DNA from: Promethearchaeota archaeon
Lineage (GTDB): Archaea; Asgardarchaeota; Lokiarchaeia; Sigynarchaeales; SOKP01
NCBI GenBank assembly: GCA_013375495.1
Contig: JABXKC010000002.1
Span: 204,052 to 268,051 of the forward strand
DNA length: 64,000 nucleotides
Reading direction: 5' to 3'
Position 1 is the first letter of the stretch, and every line of letters begins with the position of its first letter. The notes under the pieces are model-generated. The model was not told where the DNA came from. It ran no database searches and was given only the letters and a program-made list of their open reading frames with translations. The translations under genes and the position numbers were made by a program. Of the stretch, positions 17,656 through 26,202 are shown one piece after another.

Positions 17656-18147
17656 TTAGGATCTTATCAAAAAGAGTTTCTTCTCTTCGCATATTTTTTC
17701 TATTTCATTAACTAAATCGTTTTTTGTCATAGTTTCAGGAAATTCTACCTTCATTATAACACTACTTATTTCTTCAACCTCAGTGAATTTAGCGTGCAAT
17801 TCAAGAACTTTAATATTCTTTGAATCCAATCGTTTAATTGTATCGGTTATGTCCGTGTCGAAAACATGCCCAGTTAATATAAAAGTTAAAATTTTATTTT
17901 TAGAGCCTACTGAAATTTTAATAATTTGAATATTTTTTTCGATTAAATCTTTTTTTATGTTTTCTAGTGATATTTGAATTAGTTCCTCGCTTAGTTCAAA
18001 CCAAATATCTACTGGGATCATGTTATTAATTTTTTTATCGTGATGGTGCAATACGCCATGGATATTTCCCCCGTTTTGGGAGATTGGTTTTATTAATTCT
18101 ATTAAACTTCCCGGAATATCTGGTAATTTGACTTCTAAATAAATCAT
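17656..18147 (-). CDS. ACT-domain regulatory protein
   Basis: About 163 residues from the ATG at 18147 (a TTG at 18156 is an alternative). Two tandem ACT-like beta-alpha-beta modules are seen: residues 1-75 starting MIYLEVKLPDIPGSL, a typical ACT opening with the D-x-P-G-x-L turn, and 85-163 starting ILTFILTGHVFDTDITD. Such proteins bind amino acids. As the first gene of the ACT-hom-thrC unit, the likely role is threonine feedback control of homoserine dehydrogenase, which lacks its own ACT domain here. Archaeal genomes commonly carry this stand-alone arrangement next to hom. No catalytic domain is present. Confidence 0.82.
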   Translation of the reverse strand: MIYLEVKLPDIPGSLIELIKPISQNGGNIHGVLHHHDKKINNMIPVDIWFELSEELIQISLENIKKDLIEKNIQIIKISVGSKNKILTFILTGHVFDTDITDTIKRLDSKNIKVLELHAKFTEVEEISSVIMKVEFPETMTKNDLVNEIEKICEEKKLFLIRS

Positions 18148-18200
18148 TTTTGACAAATATCCTAATTATTTTAAGAAATATATTCAACGACTAATAGCAT

Positions 18201-18216
18201 AGATAAAAATTTATCT
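18201..18216. promoter_or_regulatory. Inverted repeat upstream of the ACT-hom-thrC unit
   Basis: AGATAAA and TTTATCT form a perfect 7-bp inverted repeat with a 2-nt spacer, about 55 bp upstream of the ACT start and about 90 bp after the end of the CoA-transferase alpha gene. It could be an operator; position and symmetry are the only evidence. Confidence 0.25.
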
Positions 18217-18302
18217 TGTTTACAACTACAGTATCAAAGGACACTTTTTAATTTTACTACCAATAAATTGAAATTGACGTGCTTTAAAAAATAATTATCT
18301 CT

Positions 18303-19163
18303 TTACAATAAGATGTTTAGTATCATTTCTGCGCCACCGGCATTATCTAGGTATTCAGCGTTCGATTTTACATCAATGAATTTGCGTTTGTAATCATCAA
18401 AATTCATTTTAAGATATTCTTGGATATGAAGAGCATCGAAAGTGTAACGATCATAGCACGAAGTGGGATGAGCTCCAAATGGCATTTTAACAACAGCATC
18501 ACTAGTTTGCATAGGTAATTGTGCTTTCCCTTGTAGGTATCTGATATCTTCTGTTTCAACTAATCTCTCGCAGGTAATTATTGTTTTTTTTGCAGTCTTG
18601 GCCATATCATCATCCATCCAAACTGCTCCTGCTATATTTCCATTGCCATATTCATCTGCATAAGGGACATGTAAAATTGCAACATCTAAGTCGATTTTAG
18701 GTAAAGCCATCAATTGAGTTCCAGAACCTAAAGGATCTTCAAATTGGATAATATCTTTTCTAACTTTGGGAAAATTGGTACCAATCATCCCTTTTAAAGG
18801 CATAAATGGGACTTTTAAGTAAGAGCCTTTCAATCCTAAAGCTATAGACGCTTCACTCTCCTCAGAAACTTTAATTAGACCCGATTCAACAGCTTTACGG
18901 TAGTGGGGAGCCATACCAAAAATCTCCATCCCTACAAAACAGGATCTGACTTCTGAAACACTTTTATCAGCAACAAGCATATCTACATCAATTCCCCCTA
19001 CAAATGTACAAATTGCCAATTTCTTTTTGTTTTGCCTGATAATCTCCCTACACGCACTCATAGGCTTTCTCCAAAAAGAGAGCCCCCCAATACCAACTAA
19101 ATCTCCATTTTGAACATGTGTTGATATTGCTTCCTCCAGTGACATCATTTTACTCTCTCTCAT
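18303..19163 (-). CDS. CoA-transferase alpha subunit (glutaconate CoA-transferase A-like)
   Basis: 286 residues of the alpha-type family I CoA-transferase. The N-terminal VQNGDLVGIGGLSFWRKP carries the glycine-rich CoA-binding loop (here GIGG), and LDVAILHVPYADEYGNGNIAG near residue 160 matches the D-V-A-I-x-H-x-x-x-A-D-x-x-G-N motif. C-terminal PFGAHPTSCYDRY is typical of the GctA/Pct-like branch. It needs the beta subunit, found at 13.6 kb on the same strand but separated by the threonine block. Start choice among M1, M6 and M7 is open. The donor and acceptor acids are unknown. Confidence 0.8.
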   Translation of the reverse strand: MRESKMMSLEEAISTHVQNGDLVGIGGLSFWRKPMSACREIIRQNKKKLAICTFVGGIDVDMLVADKSVSEVRSCFVGMEIFGMAPHYRKAVESGLIKVSEESEASIALGLKGSYLKVPFMPLKGMIGTNFPKVRKDIIQFEDPLGSGTQLMALPKIDLDVAILHVPYADEYGNGNIAGAVWMDDDMAKTAKKTIITCERLVETEDIRYLQGKAQLPMQTSDAVVKMPFGAHPTSCYDRYTFDALHIQEYLKMNFDDYKRKFIDVKSNAEYLDNAGGAEMILNILL

Positions 19164-19360
19164 TCAGAATCGCCTTATTTTTTTTCCAAAATTATATTCT
19201 TTTACTTTTTAGCTTAGGAATAATAATATTCGTTCTAATTAAAATCAATATTATTAGTAATTTGGTATTGAGGGAGAATAAATCAATAAATAAAGTCAGA
19301 TTTAAAACAAATTTTTACTTAGCTTTACCTTGGTTATAAAATTTTTTTAGTGAATATTAT

Positions 19361-20518
19361 ATGACACAAGATCAAGCATTGAAAATGGATTATTATGAAT
19401 TATTAAGGCAGAGAATGGATACTTGGCCTACAAGAACGCCAAAATCTACTGGAATCATGAAAATTTTAAAAGAACTTTTTACTGAGGAGGAAGCTGAGAT
19501 TTTGAGCTATTTCAAAGGATCTTTAACAGATTTAGCGTCTCCACTAGAGATCGCTGAAAGAAGTAATAAGCCAACTGAAAAAGTAATAGAAGTTTGTAAT
19601 TCCCTTGCTGAAAGAGGGTTATTATTTAAGATGGGAAAATCACGGAAGAGAGCGAAATTTACGATTTGGCCTACGGTAATAGGAATTTTTGAGTTTGTAT
19701 TTAGTAACCCAAAAATTTATTCTGAGGAGAAATTAAAAAGACTTGCACGACTTTTTGATAAATATTTAAACAGATATATAATTCCAACAGCAAGGGCATC
19801 AAATTATCCATTCCCTAGGATTTTACCCTCAAAAACATCAGAAAAAGTAATTGAAGTTAACGAAGATTTAGGAATTGTTTCACAAAAAGTTTTACCTTTT
19901 GAAGAGGTTGAAGAACTACTAAATCAATGTACTGCCTTTTCAGTCATGCCATGTTCTTGTCGTGTTAAAGCAAAAGCTCTTGGATATACCAATGAAATGC
20001 CTATCGATGTTTGTATGGGATTCGATATGGGTGCTGAATTCTTTATTGAAAATGGAATGGCAAAAAGATTAACTAAGGAAGGAGCTTTAGACTTATTGAT
20101 TAAATGCGAAAAAAAAGGCTTGGTGCATTGTACTTTAAATGCTCAAGTCCCTAACTTCATTTGCAATTGTGATAAGCAACACTGTGGCATTTTAAAAGGA
20201 ATGACAAAATTTCATAGAATGGACGGATTAGCTCTCTCTAACTTTAGAGTAAAAATAGATGAATCAATTGAATGCTCTGAATGTTACCGATGCGTTGATT
20301 TATGCCCAACTCATGCAATTTATCCATCAATAGAAGAGGGTGGTAAATTTAACTTAGAGATAAAAGAGGACTTCTGTATTGGTTGTGGAGTTTGTTCTTC
20401 GAATTGTTCAACTAAGCGTTTAATCATGGAAAAAGTTGAAAATAAAATACCAGAATATTCTATGGAAGATGCCTATCGCAGATATGGTGAAGAACGCTAT
20501 AAAAATAAATTAAATTAA
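19361..20518 (+). CDS. Winged-helix plus 8Fe ferredoxin-domain protein
   Basis: 385 residues. Residues 36-105 look like a winged helix (TDLASPLEIAERSNKPTEKV then LAERGLLFKMGKSRK). A central cysteine cluster follows: C190, C198, C200, C218, and C259-C270 with C276. A C-terminal two-cluster ferredoxin has C305-x2-C308-x2-C311-x3-C315 and C339-x2-C342-x2-C345-x3-C349. The protein may be a redox-sensing regulator or an electron carrier; anaerobic archaea encode related proteins of unknown role. Its stop overlaps the DUF169 gene stop by 4 bp (convergent). It sits at the downstream border of the inositol/uronate operon. Confidence 0.75.
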   Translation: MTQDQALKMDYYELLRQRMDTWPTRTPKSTGIMKILKELFTEEEAEILSYFKGSLTDLASPLEIAERSNKPTEKVIEVCNSLAERGLLFKMGKSRKRAKFTIWPTVIGIFEFVFSNPKIYSEEKLKRLARLFDKYLNRYIIPTARASNYPFPRILPSKTSEKVIEVNEDLGIVSQKVLPFEEVEELLNQCTAFSVMPCSCRVKAKALGYTNEMPIDVCMGFDMGAEFFIENGMAKRLTKEGALDLLIKCEKKGLVHCTLNAQVPNFICNCDKQHCGILKGMTKFHRMDGLALSNFRVKIDESIECSECYRCVDLCPTHAIYPSIEEGGKFNLEIKEDFCIGCGVCSSNCSTKRLIMEKVENKIPEYSMEDAYRRYGEERYKNKLN

Positions 20519-21282
20519 TTTTTTTTTACTTTATCTAATCGTTTTTTTAATTCTACAAAATCCTCAGGTGTGGATACTTGATAAGGAATCGGATATCTTG
20601 TTCCTGCTTTATGAGTTTCTTCCAATCCATCAACAATTTCATCTAATATGTCAAAAGGTATTGATGCTATTAAATCGGAATCCGTTGCCTTTCCGTATCG
20701 ACGATCGCCAAGACATGGAAAAGCAATCTGCAAATCACCTGTAAGCATAGCATTTGATATCGTATCTGCACATACACCATCACAGAAAGTAGTCATTGAA
20801 ACCCTTCCTCCTCTTTTCCATAAATAACCTTGAATTATTCTCATAATTTGAGCAGAATTCCCCCAAATTAAGATTAGGTCAGGTTTAAAGTCTATACGAC
20901 CCAAGGTTCCTGAAACTAGAGCAGTGTATTGTCCGAATGGTAATTTTGGCATCGTCGCTGTGGTTTTCTTAGCCGCTTCTTTTGTTTCATTGTATCGTCC
21001 CACGAAAAAAGCGCCCTCCTCGAAAAGTTTGTGCGATTTTTCAAATCCGAGTGAAATTCCTGCTAATGGACATAAGTTATCCTCCTGTACACACCCTACT
21101 GTCCATCCGTAATACCTAGTATAAGTGAATATTTGACACAGAGCTATTTTTTTTTCTATTTTTTTTAAAAATTTAATGTCATTTAATTCTTCAGGATTCC
21201 GCAGTAATTTTACCGCAACAGGGAAAGTAGCTAACCGAAGATATTTATTTAGTTTATCGTCTTTTTCTTTGTATTTACTCAT
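20515..21282 (-). CDS. DUF169-family protein
   Basis: 255 residues. The family is recognised from LATFPVAVKLLRNPEELN at the N-terminus, CQIFTYTRYYGWTVGC and CPLAGISLGF near residue 50-77, and the C-terminal GDLQIAFPCLGDRRYGKATDSDL stretch, which carries conserved Cys and Gly. DUF169 proteins are common in anaerobes and have no established function. Five or so conserved cysteines suggest metal or Fe-S binding, but that is inference. It follows iolN by 80 bp on the same strand and may be the last gene of the operon. Confidence 0.75.
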   Translation of the reverse strand: MSKYKEKDDKLNKYLRLATFPVAVKLLRNPEELNDIKFLKKIEKKIALCQIFTYTRYYGWTVGCVQEDNLCPLAGISLGFEKSHKLFEEGAFFVGRYNETKEAAKKTTATMPKLPFGQYTALVSGTLGRIDFKPDLILIWGNSAQIMRIIQGYLWKRGGRVSMTTFCDGVCADTISNAMLTGDLQIAFPCLGDRRYGKATDSDLIASIPFDILDEIVDGLEETHKAGTRYPIPYQVSTPEDFVELKKRLDKVKKN

Positions 21283-21362
21283 ATTATCACATTTAATTCG
21301 TATTTTAATTAATTTATATATTCTTTACTCTGAACAAGGTTTTGTGAAAACTCTAAAAATAT

Positions 21363-22331
21363 CTAAGGGGGATACCTCAATTCATAAATACTTTTTCCAC
21401 CGTTGAGTGGTCCTTTTATATAAGCTTCAATCTCTTCAGGATTTCTCTGTGTAATGCCTTCGATTGGCGGTAATTTTCCTGGCGGGAATGTTTTTAATAT
21501 ATCATTCACTAATTTCTCTAAATAATCTAAAAATGCTTCCATACCTGGTTTACCTTTTTCAAAACTAGCTTTACTTGGACATCCTACATGTCCTTCAGGA
21601 TATGCTGCAACCTCAATTGGACCAAACCCTACTTGACCATACCATTTAATTGGTTTTTGGTAAATATTTCCTGCTTTATCAACATGTCCATCAGGCATCC
21701 AGCCAATTACTTCATTATCTTCACATGAATCAATTTTCTTTACCATTTCAGGAAAAAGAGTCATTGAAAATGATGTCTCTGCTTCATCTGCGTGAATAAA
21801 AGGAGTTTCAAAAGGACCCCCGTGTTCTTTATCCATACAATCCTTTGGAATTGCGTGATACCAGTTAACATTACATATAACAGCCGGTAACTGATAATTT
21901 TTTGCCCATTCATGAATTGCGCTAGGAATCACATATTCTTGGCCATGACCATTTAAAAGAATCATCTTTCTGAACCCCATGTTCCATAAACCTGCTATAA
22001 CTGCACGCAGAAGTCCTTTAAATATTTCTTCTGGCACAATTATTGTTCCTGGCATTCCCACATGATGATACGGATGCGAACCGTACCAAGTTGGTTGAGC
22101 AACTGTACATCCAGTTTTTTGTGCTACTAATTCTGCCATTCGAGTAACAAGAAATGTATCTTCCCCAATACATGCTGCAGGGCCATGGTTTTCTGTAGAA
22201 CCAACAGGTATAATGATTACATCATTTTTTTTAATACGCTCCCGAATCTCAGCAATGCTCATATTTTGAAGATAAATTCCATCTGCTTTATCTAAGTGAC
22301 CTCCCTTTGGAGGTAAGTTCCATTTACTCAT
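21363..22331 (-). CDS. iolN: 3-dehydro-scyllo-inosose hydrolase (IolN-like, creatininase family)
   Basis: 322 residues of the creatininase amidohydrolase fold. Metal and active-site motifs are PVGSTENHGPAACIGEDT (residues about 42-59), GMPGTIIVPEE, LLNGHGQEYVIP near 125, and FIHADEAETSFSM near 180 with the catalytic Glu. The whole-length pattern, including the N-terminal KADGIYLQNM and C-terminal FPPGKLPP, matches my memory of Thermotoga IolN, which opens the ring of 3-dehydro-scyllo-inosose to 5-dehydro-L-gluconate. No alignment was run. It lies in the same operon as an IolM-like gene, which strongly supports this role over a creatininase one. Confidence 0.82.
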   Translation of the reverse strand: MSKWNLPPKGGHLDKADGIYLQNMSIAEIRERIKKNDVIIIPVGSTENHGPAACIGEDTFLVTRMAELVAQKTGCTVAQPTWYGSHPYHHVGMPGTIIVPEEIFKGLLRAVIAGLWNMGFRKMILLNGHGQEYVIPSAIHEWAKNYQLPAVICNVNWYHAIPKDCMDKEHGGPFETPFIHADEAETSFSMTLFPEMVKKIDSCEDNEVIGWMPDGHVDKAGNIYQKPIKWYGQVGFGPIEVAAYPEGHVGCPSKASFEKGKPGMEAFLDYLEKLVNDILKTFPPGKLPPIEGITQRNPEEIEAYIKGPLNGGKSIYELRYPP

Positions 22332-22411
22332 AATATTTCAAATTCTAAATTTAATTTAATGATTTGTTATAATTCAATTTCTCTAATAAATTCGCTTACT
22401 CAATAAATTCA

Positions 22412-23656
22412 CTACAAAAATAGCTTTCTAATATGTTTTTCGTAAATATTTTCAGTAACATTCTTGGCGATGATTTCAACATACTTCTTTAAGGTATTTA
22501 TATAACGCGAGCCCATTTCTGCAGCAATTTTATAAGCTGTATGGAGCAATTGTCGGAAATCTCGATTATAATCTATACAAGATGAATCATGCCGTAAGGC
22601 TCTTACGAATTCTTCACTAGTCCATATGTTTACCTGTTCTGGATAAGGTAAATTATCCTTTTTAATATCTACTACTGCGGCGTAGGGTGCACACAACTCA
22701 TCTAATCGACCGTGAGCTTTCGTATAGATCTCTTTAGCAAGTTCTAGCCCTTCACCACCTGCTATCGCCAGACCAATTAATTCTTCTAACCACGTTGTTC
22801 CCGAAGTTTTTAAATGGAATCCCGAGTCAAAGTCTTTGATAACCTTGTTAACGATGCTATATAATGAAAATTTATCGCTTCCAGAGTGAAGGCTAATTTT
22901 TAAATTATCAGGTAGGGAGAATTTATTTATCGCAAATTGGATTACAGCTAAGATAATCTCTAGTTCTTCAGAAAATTGCTTAATATCTCCTTCATAATCA
23001 ACTCCTTTATTAAACCTACCAGAAAATTTAGGAGCTATTGTTTGAATAGGAATACCTTCATCAGCTATAGCTGCTAGAATAAATAAAATTTCTATTGGTG
23101 TTTGAGGTGCTTTCGTTTCGTCCATCGATACTTCAGTAATAAAATTATCCTTGCCTTTTTTCTCCTCAATCTTGCGATATACTCTTCCTGCTTCCTTTAC
23201 AGCAAAAAGGTATTTTTCTGCAATCGCTCTTAATTGTGTTTTATTAATCAATAAGGGTTTTTTGATATTTGAAATGAATAGATTTCCTATAAACTCTTCA
23301 TGTCTCTCAATATAGGCGTTTACATCGGCTTCAGATGCCTTTTTATCTATATATTCAGCCACATCAAGAGTAAAATAATTACTCGAATCAATGAATAAAT
23401 CAATATTAGAAATTCCGATGTGATCGGCGTCAATATAATATGGCCCTTTCCAATCTAAATCTCTCACAGCATTTTGAGCTTCTTCTAAAACATCAGCAGG
23501 AGTCGTGTTAGTGATCAAATGTTCTCGATGAGATTTATTCCATACGATTGCGATGTTAATACCATTTTCTTGGGCTTTTATAATTGCTTTTAATTGAGCT
23601 TTTCCTTGACATCCAAATCGATCTCCGGTACCTATTGAATATTTTTGTAATCTCAT
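22412..23656 (-). CDS. uxaE: Tagaturonate/fructuronate epimerase (UxaE-like)
   Basis: 414 residues. I recognise the UxaE-type pattern: YSIGTGDRFGCQGKAQLKAI at the N-terminus, VWNKSHREH near residue 38, and a buried SLHSGSDKFSLYSIV segment near 256, expected to hold metal-binding His and Asp. The enzyme interconverts D-tagaturonate and D-fructuronate, replacing the separate altronate branch. It lies between uxaC and iolN in a same-strand run (35 and 80 bp gaps), where such an activity would link the inositol and galacturonate branches to mannonate. The name rests on family memory; a related sugar epimerase is the alternative. Confidence 0.68.
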   Translation of the reverse strand: MRLQKYSIGTGDRFGCQGKAQLKAIIKAQENGINIAIVWNKSHREHLITNTTPADVLEEAQNAVRDLDWKGPYYIDADHIGISNIDLFIDSSNYFTLDVAEYIDKKASEADVNAYIERHEEFIGNLFISNIKKPLLINKTQLRAIAEKYLFAVKEAGRVYRKIEEKKGKDNFITEVSMDETKAPQTPIEILFILAAIADEGIPIQTIAPKFSGRFNKGVDYEGDIKQFSEELEIILAVIQFAINKFSLPDNLKISLHSGSDKFSLYSIVNKVIKDFDSGFHLKTSGTTWLEELIGLAIAGGEGLELAKEIYTKAHGRLDELCAPYAAVVDIKKDNLPYPEQVNIWTSEEFVRALRHDSSCIDYNRDFRQLLHTAYKIAAEMGSRYINTLKKYVEIIAKNVTENIYEKHIRKLFL

Positions 23657-23691
23657 TATTAAGATCCTCTTATCTCTTGAATTTTATGTAG

Positions 23692-25095
23692 TTACAACAT
23701 CTTAAAATAGCCAACGGCATTATTATAACAAATTTTTTCAACTATTTTCCCAAGTAAATCTATATCATTAGGAATTTCTCCATTTTCGACATCAGATCCA
23801 ATCAAGTTGCATAATATTCGGCGAAAATATTCATGTCGTGGAAATGATAAAAAGCTTCGGGAATCTGTAGTCATTCCAATAAAACGACTCAACAATCCTA
23901 GATTAGAGTGTGTGTTAATTTGCTTAGTTATTCCATCAATTTGATCTAAAAACCACCAACTAGGTCCAAATTGCATTTTCCCAGGATAAGAACCATCTTG
24001 GAAACTACCAATAATAGAAGCTATTAATTCGTTGTCTCGAGGATTTATGTTATAAAAAATAGTTTTTGTAAGCTCTCCAGATTGATCAAGTCTGTCTAGA
24101 AATTTAACCAATTTATCTCCGAATTTATGGTCACCGATAGAGTCACATCCTATGTCGGGTCCAAGTTTATTGAAAAACCTCGTATTAGTGTTACGAAAGG
24201 GTCCAATATGAAATTGCTGGACCCAACCACGATTGTAATTCAATCTAGCGCATTCATATAAGAGAGCTGACTTGAATTTTAATACCTCTCCTTGAGTTAA
24301 TTCATTTCCTGAGAGAATTTTAGTTGTTATTTTTTCGACTTCTCCATTGGTATAAGATTCAATCCAAAAAGTTTGTATTCCATGATCAGCAATTCGACAT
24401 CCTATATTATGAAAAAATTTATGACGTACTTCTAATGCTTCAATTAAACTTGAAAAGTTTTTTATTTCAATACCAGAGATATCACTTAATTTAGAAACAT
24501 AGTTAATATATGATGTAGTATTTTGTATAGCCATTGCTTTGTCTGGTCGAAACGTAGGAATTATTTTAACTTTATAACCATCTTCTTTGAGTTTTTTATG
24601 ATATACTAAAGAATCAATTGGATCGTCCGTTGTACAAATAAGTTTTACGTTCATTTTAAGAAGCAAATTTCTAACTGAAAAATCTGGTGATTGAAGTAGA
24701 GTAGAACACTGATCATAAATTTCATTACAGGTTTTTGGGCTTAATATGGTATCTATATTAAAATACCTCTGAAGTTCTAAATGGGTCCAATGATGGAGCG
24801 GATTGCGAATTGCCATTGGAATTGTTTCTGCCCATTTCTCAAATTTTTCAAAATCAGTAGCATCACCAGTGCAGAAGTTCTCTGATATCCCATTGCTGCG
24901 CATTAATCTCCATTTATAGTGATCTCCAGCAAGCCAGGCTTGCCCTATATTATCGTAGCAAACATCATCAGCTAAATCTTTCACTGGGAGGTGACAATGA
25001 TAATCAAAAATCGGCATCTTTCCTGCAAATTCATGATATAGATTCCTCGCTGTTTCTGTTTGCAAAAGAAAATTACTATCTAAAAATTTTTTCAT
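23692..25095 (-). CDS. uxaC: Glucuronate (uronate) isomerase
   Basis: 467 residues, the usual length. UxaC isomerises D-glucuronate to D-fructuronate and D-galacturonate to D-tagaturonate. The N-terminal metal motif FDYHCHLPVKDLADD (about residues 30-44), the LMRSNGI stretch, CTTDDPIDSLVYH near 155 and the C-terminal IGMTTDSRSFLSFPRHEYFRR (residues about 397-418, read in two parts) are diagnostic of this amidohydrolase-related TIM barrel. It sits 18 bp after uxuA and 35 bp before uxaE in the operon. It opens the cluster to both common hexuronates. Confidence 0.95.
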   Translation of the reverse strand: MKKFLDSNFLLQTETARNLYHEFAGKMPIFDYHCHLPVKDLADDVCYDNIGQAWLAGDHYKWRLMRSNGISENFCTGDATDFEKFEKWAETIPMAIRNPLHHWTHLELQRYFNIDTILSPKTCNEIYDQCSTLLQSPDFSVRNLLLKMNVKLICTTDDPIDSLVYHKKLKEDGYKVKIIPTFRPDKAMAIQNTTSYINYVSKLSDISGIEIKNFSSLIEALEVRHKFFHNIGCRIADHGIQTFWIESYTNGEVEKITTKILSGNELTQGEVLKFKSALLYECARLNYNRGWVQQFHIGPFRNTNTRFFNKLGPDIGCDSIGDHKFGDKLVKFLDRLDQSGELTKTIFYNINPRDNELIASIIGSFQDGSYPGKMQFGPSWWFLDQIDGITKQINTHSNLGLLSRFIGMTTDSRSFLSFPRHEYFRRILCNLIGSDVENGEIPNDIDLLGKIVEKICYNNAVGYFKML

Positions 25096-25113
25096 TTATT
25101 TTATTCACCATTT

Positions 25114-26169
25114 TCAGTATTCTTTCTGAATTGTTTTACTTATTCCTTCCCAGAGTCCTACAAGATACATAACACCTAATGCTCTATCATATAATCCATA
25201 ACCTGGCCTTCCTGTTTCCCCCCATATCATCCTTCCATGGTCAGGACGTACAACTCCATCAAATCCAATTTCTTTTAATGCTTTTACCACTTCATACATG
25301 TTTACATCCCCAAACTCTGTAGGATGCTTACTTTCATAAAATTTTTTACCTTCAGTATGTTTAACATTTCGGAAATGTACGAAAGGAATACGGCCTAATG
25401 AACCAAATTTTCGAATAGCTTTTACAAGATCCATTTTTAAATTTGCGCCAAAAGATCCAGTACAAAAAGTTATACCATTAGAGGGACTTTCTATAATTCT
25501 TACTAAGCGATCTAAAGCTAACTCATCAGTAATAATTCGGGGAAGCCCAAAAATAGACCATGGAGGATCATCTGGATGAATAGCCATTTTCACTCCAAAT
25601 TCTTCAGCAACAGGGATTACTTTTTTCAAGAAATATTCTAAATTTAACCATAAAGTTTCATTATCAACTTTGGAATAAGCATTTAAGTAGTTCTGTAATT
25701 CCTTTTTTGTATAATGGGTTGCCCAACCCGGAAGATCTAATGAAATTTTTTCAAAATCAATCTCTTTAAGCTTAGTATTATCAAAACTTAAGCTATTAGA
25801 TCCATCGGAATATTTCATCGCTAAATCAGTGCGCACCCAGTCAAAAACGGGCATAAAATTATAACATAAAATTTTAATCCCTAGAACTCCCATATTTTTG
25901 ATACTTTGGCAATAATTTTCAATTAATACATCTCGATATGAATTGCCAAGCTTAATATCTTCATGGACAGGAATACTTTCAATAACCGAAAACTTTAATC
26001 CTTTTACTTCGATCTTTTTTTTAATAGATTTCAATTTCTCTATTGACCAAACATCTCCTACAGCGACATCATATAGCGCTGAAACAATACCTGTGACTTT
26101 AGGGATCTGCTTTATATATTTGAGGGGGATAGGATCTTTATCTCCATACCATCGAAATGCTATTTCCAT
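25114..26169 (-). CDS. uxuA: Mannonate dehydratase
   Basis: 351 residues. UxuA dehydrates D-mannonate to 2-keto-3-deoxygluconate. Diagnostic segments are the N-terminal FRWYGDKDPIPLKYIKQIP, MAIHPDDPPWSIFGLPRI near residue 200, FCTGSFGA near 236, VHFRNVKHT near 265 and VRPDHGRMIWGE near 312, which supply the metal-binding His, Cys and Asp residues of this TIM barrel. The gene is between the SDR gene (33 bp) and uxaC (18 bp), all minus strand, and is the last committed step before KDG in the local pathway. Confidence 0.95.
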   Translation of the reverse strand: MEIAFRWYGDKDPIPLKYIKQIPKVTGIVSALYDVAVGDVWSIEKLKSIKKKIEVKGLKFSVIESIPVHEDIKLGNSYRDVLIENYCQSIKNMGVLGIKILCYNFMPVFDWVRTDLAMKYSDGSNSLSFDNTKLKEIDFEKISLDLPGWATHYTKKELQNYLNAYSKVDNETLWLNLEYFLKKVIPVAEEFGVKMAIHPDDPPWSIFGLPRIITDELALDRLVRIIESPSNGITFCTGSFGANLKMDLVKAIRKFGSLGRIPFVHFRNVKHTEGKKFYESKHPTEFGDVNMYEVVKALKEIGFDGVVRPDHGRMIWGETGRPGYGLYDRALGVMYLVGLWEGISKTIQKEY

Positions 26170-26202
26170 CCTTATAGTACCCTATTATTTAAATTTTTAA
26201 TT

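Noticed and set aside
21363..22331. True creatininase (creatine breakdown) for the creatininase-family gene.
   Set aside because: The operon contains IolM-like and uronate enzymes rather than creatine or sarcosine genes, and the full-length pattern is that of IolN.
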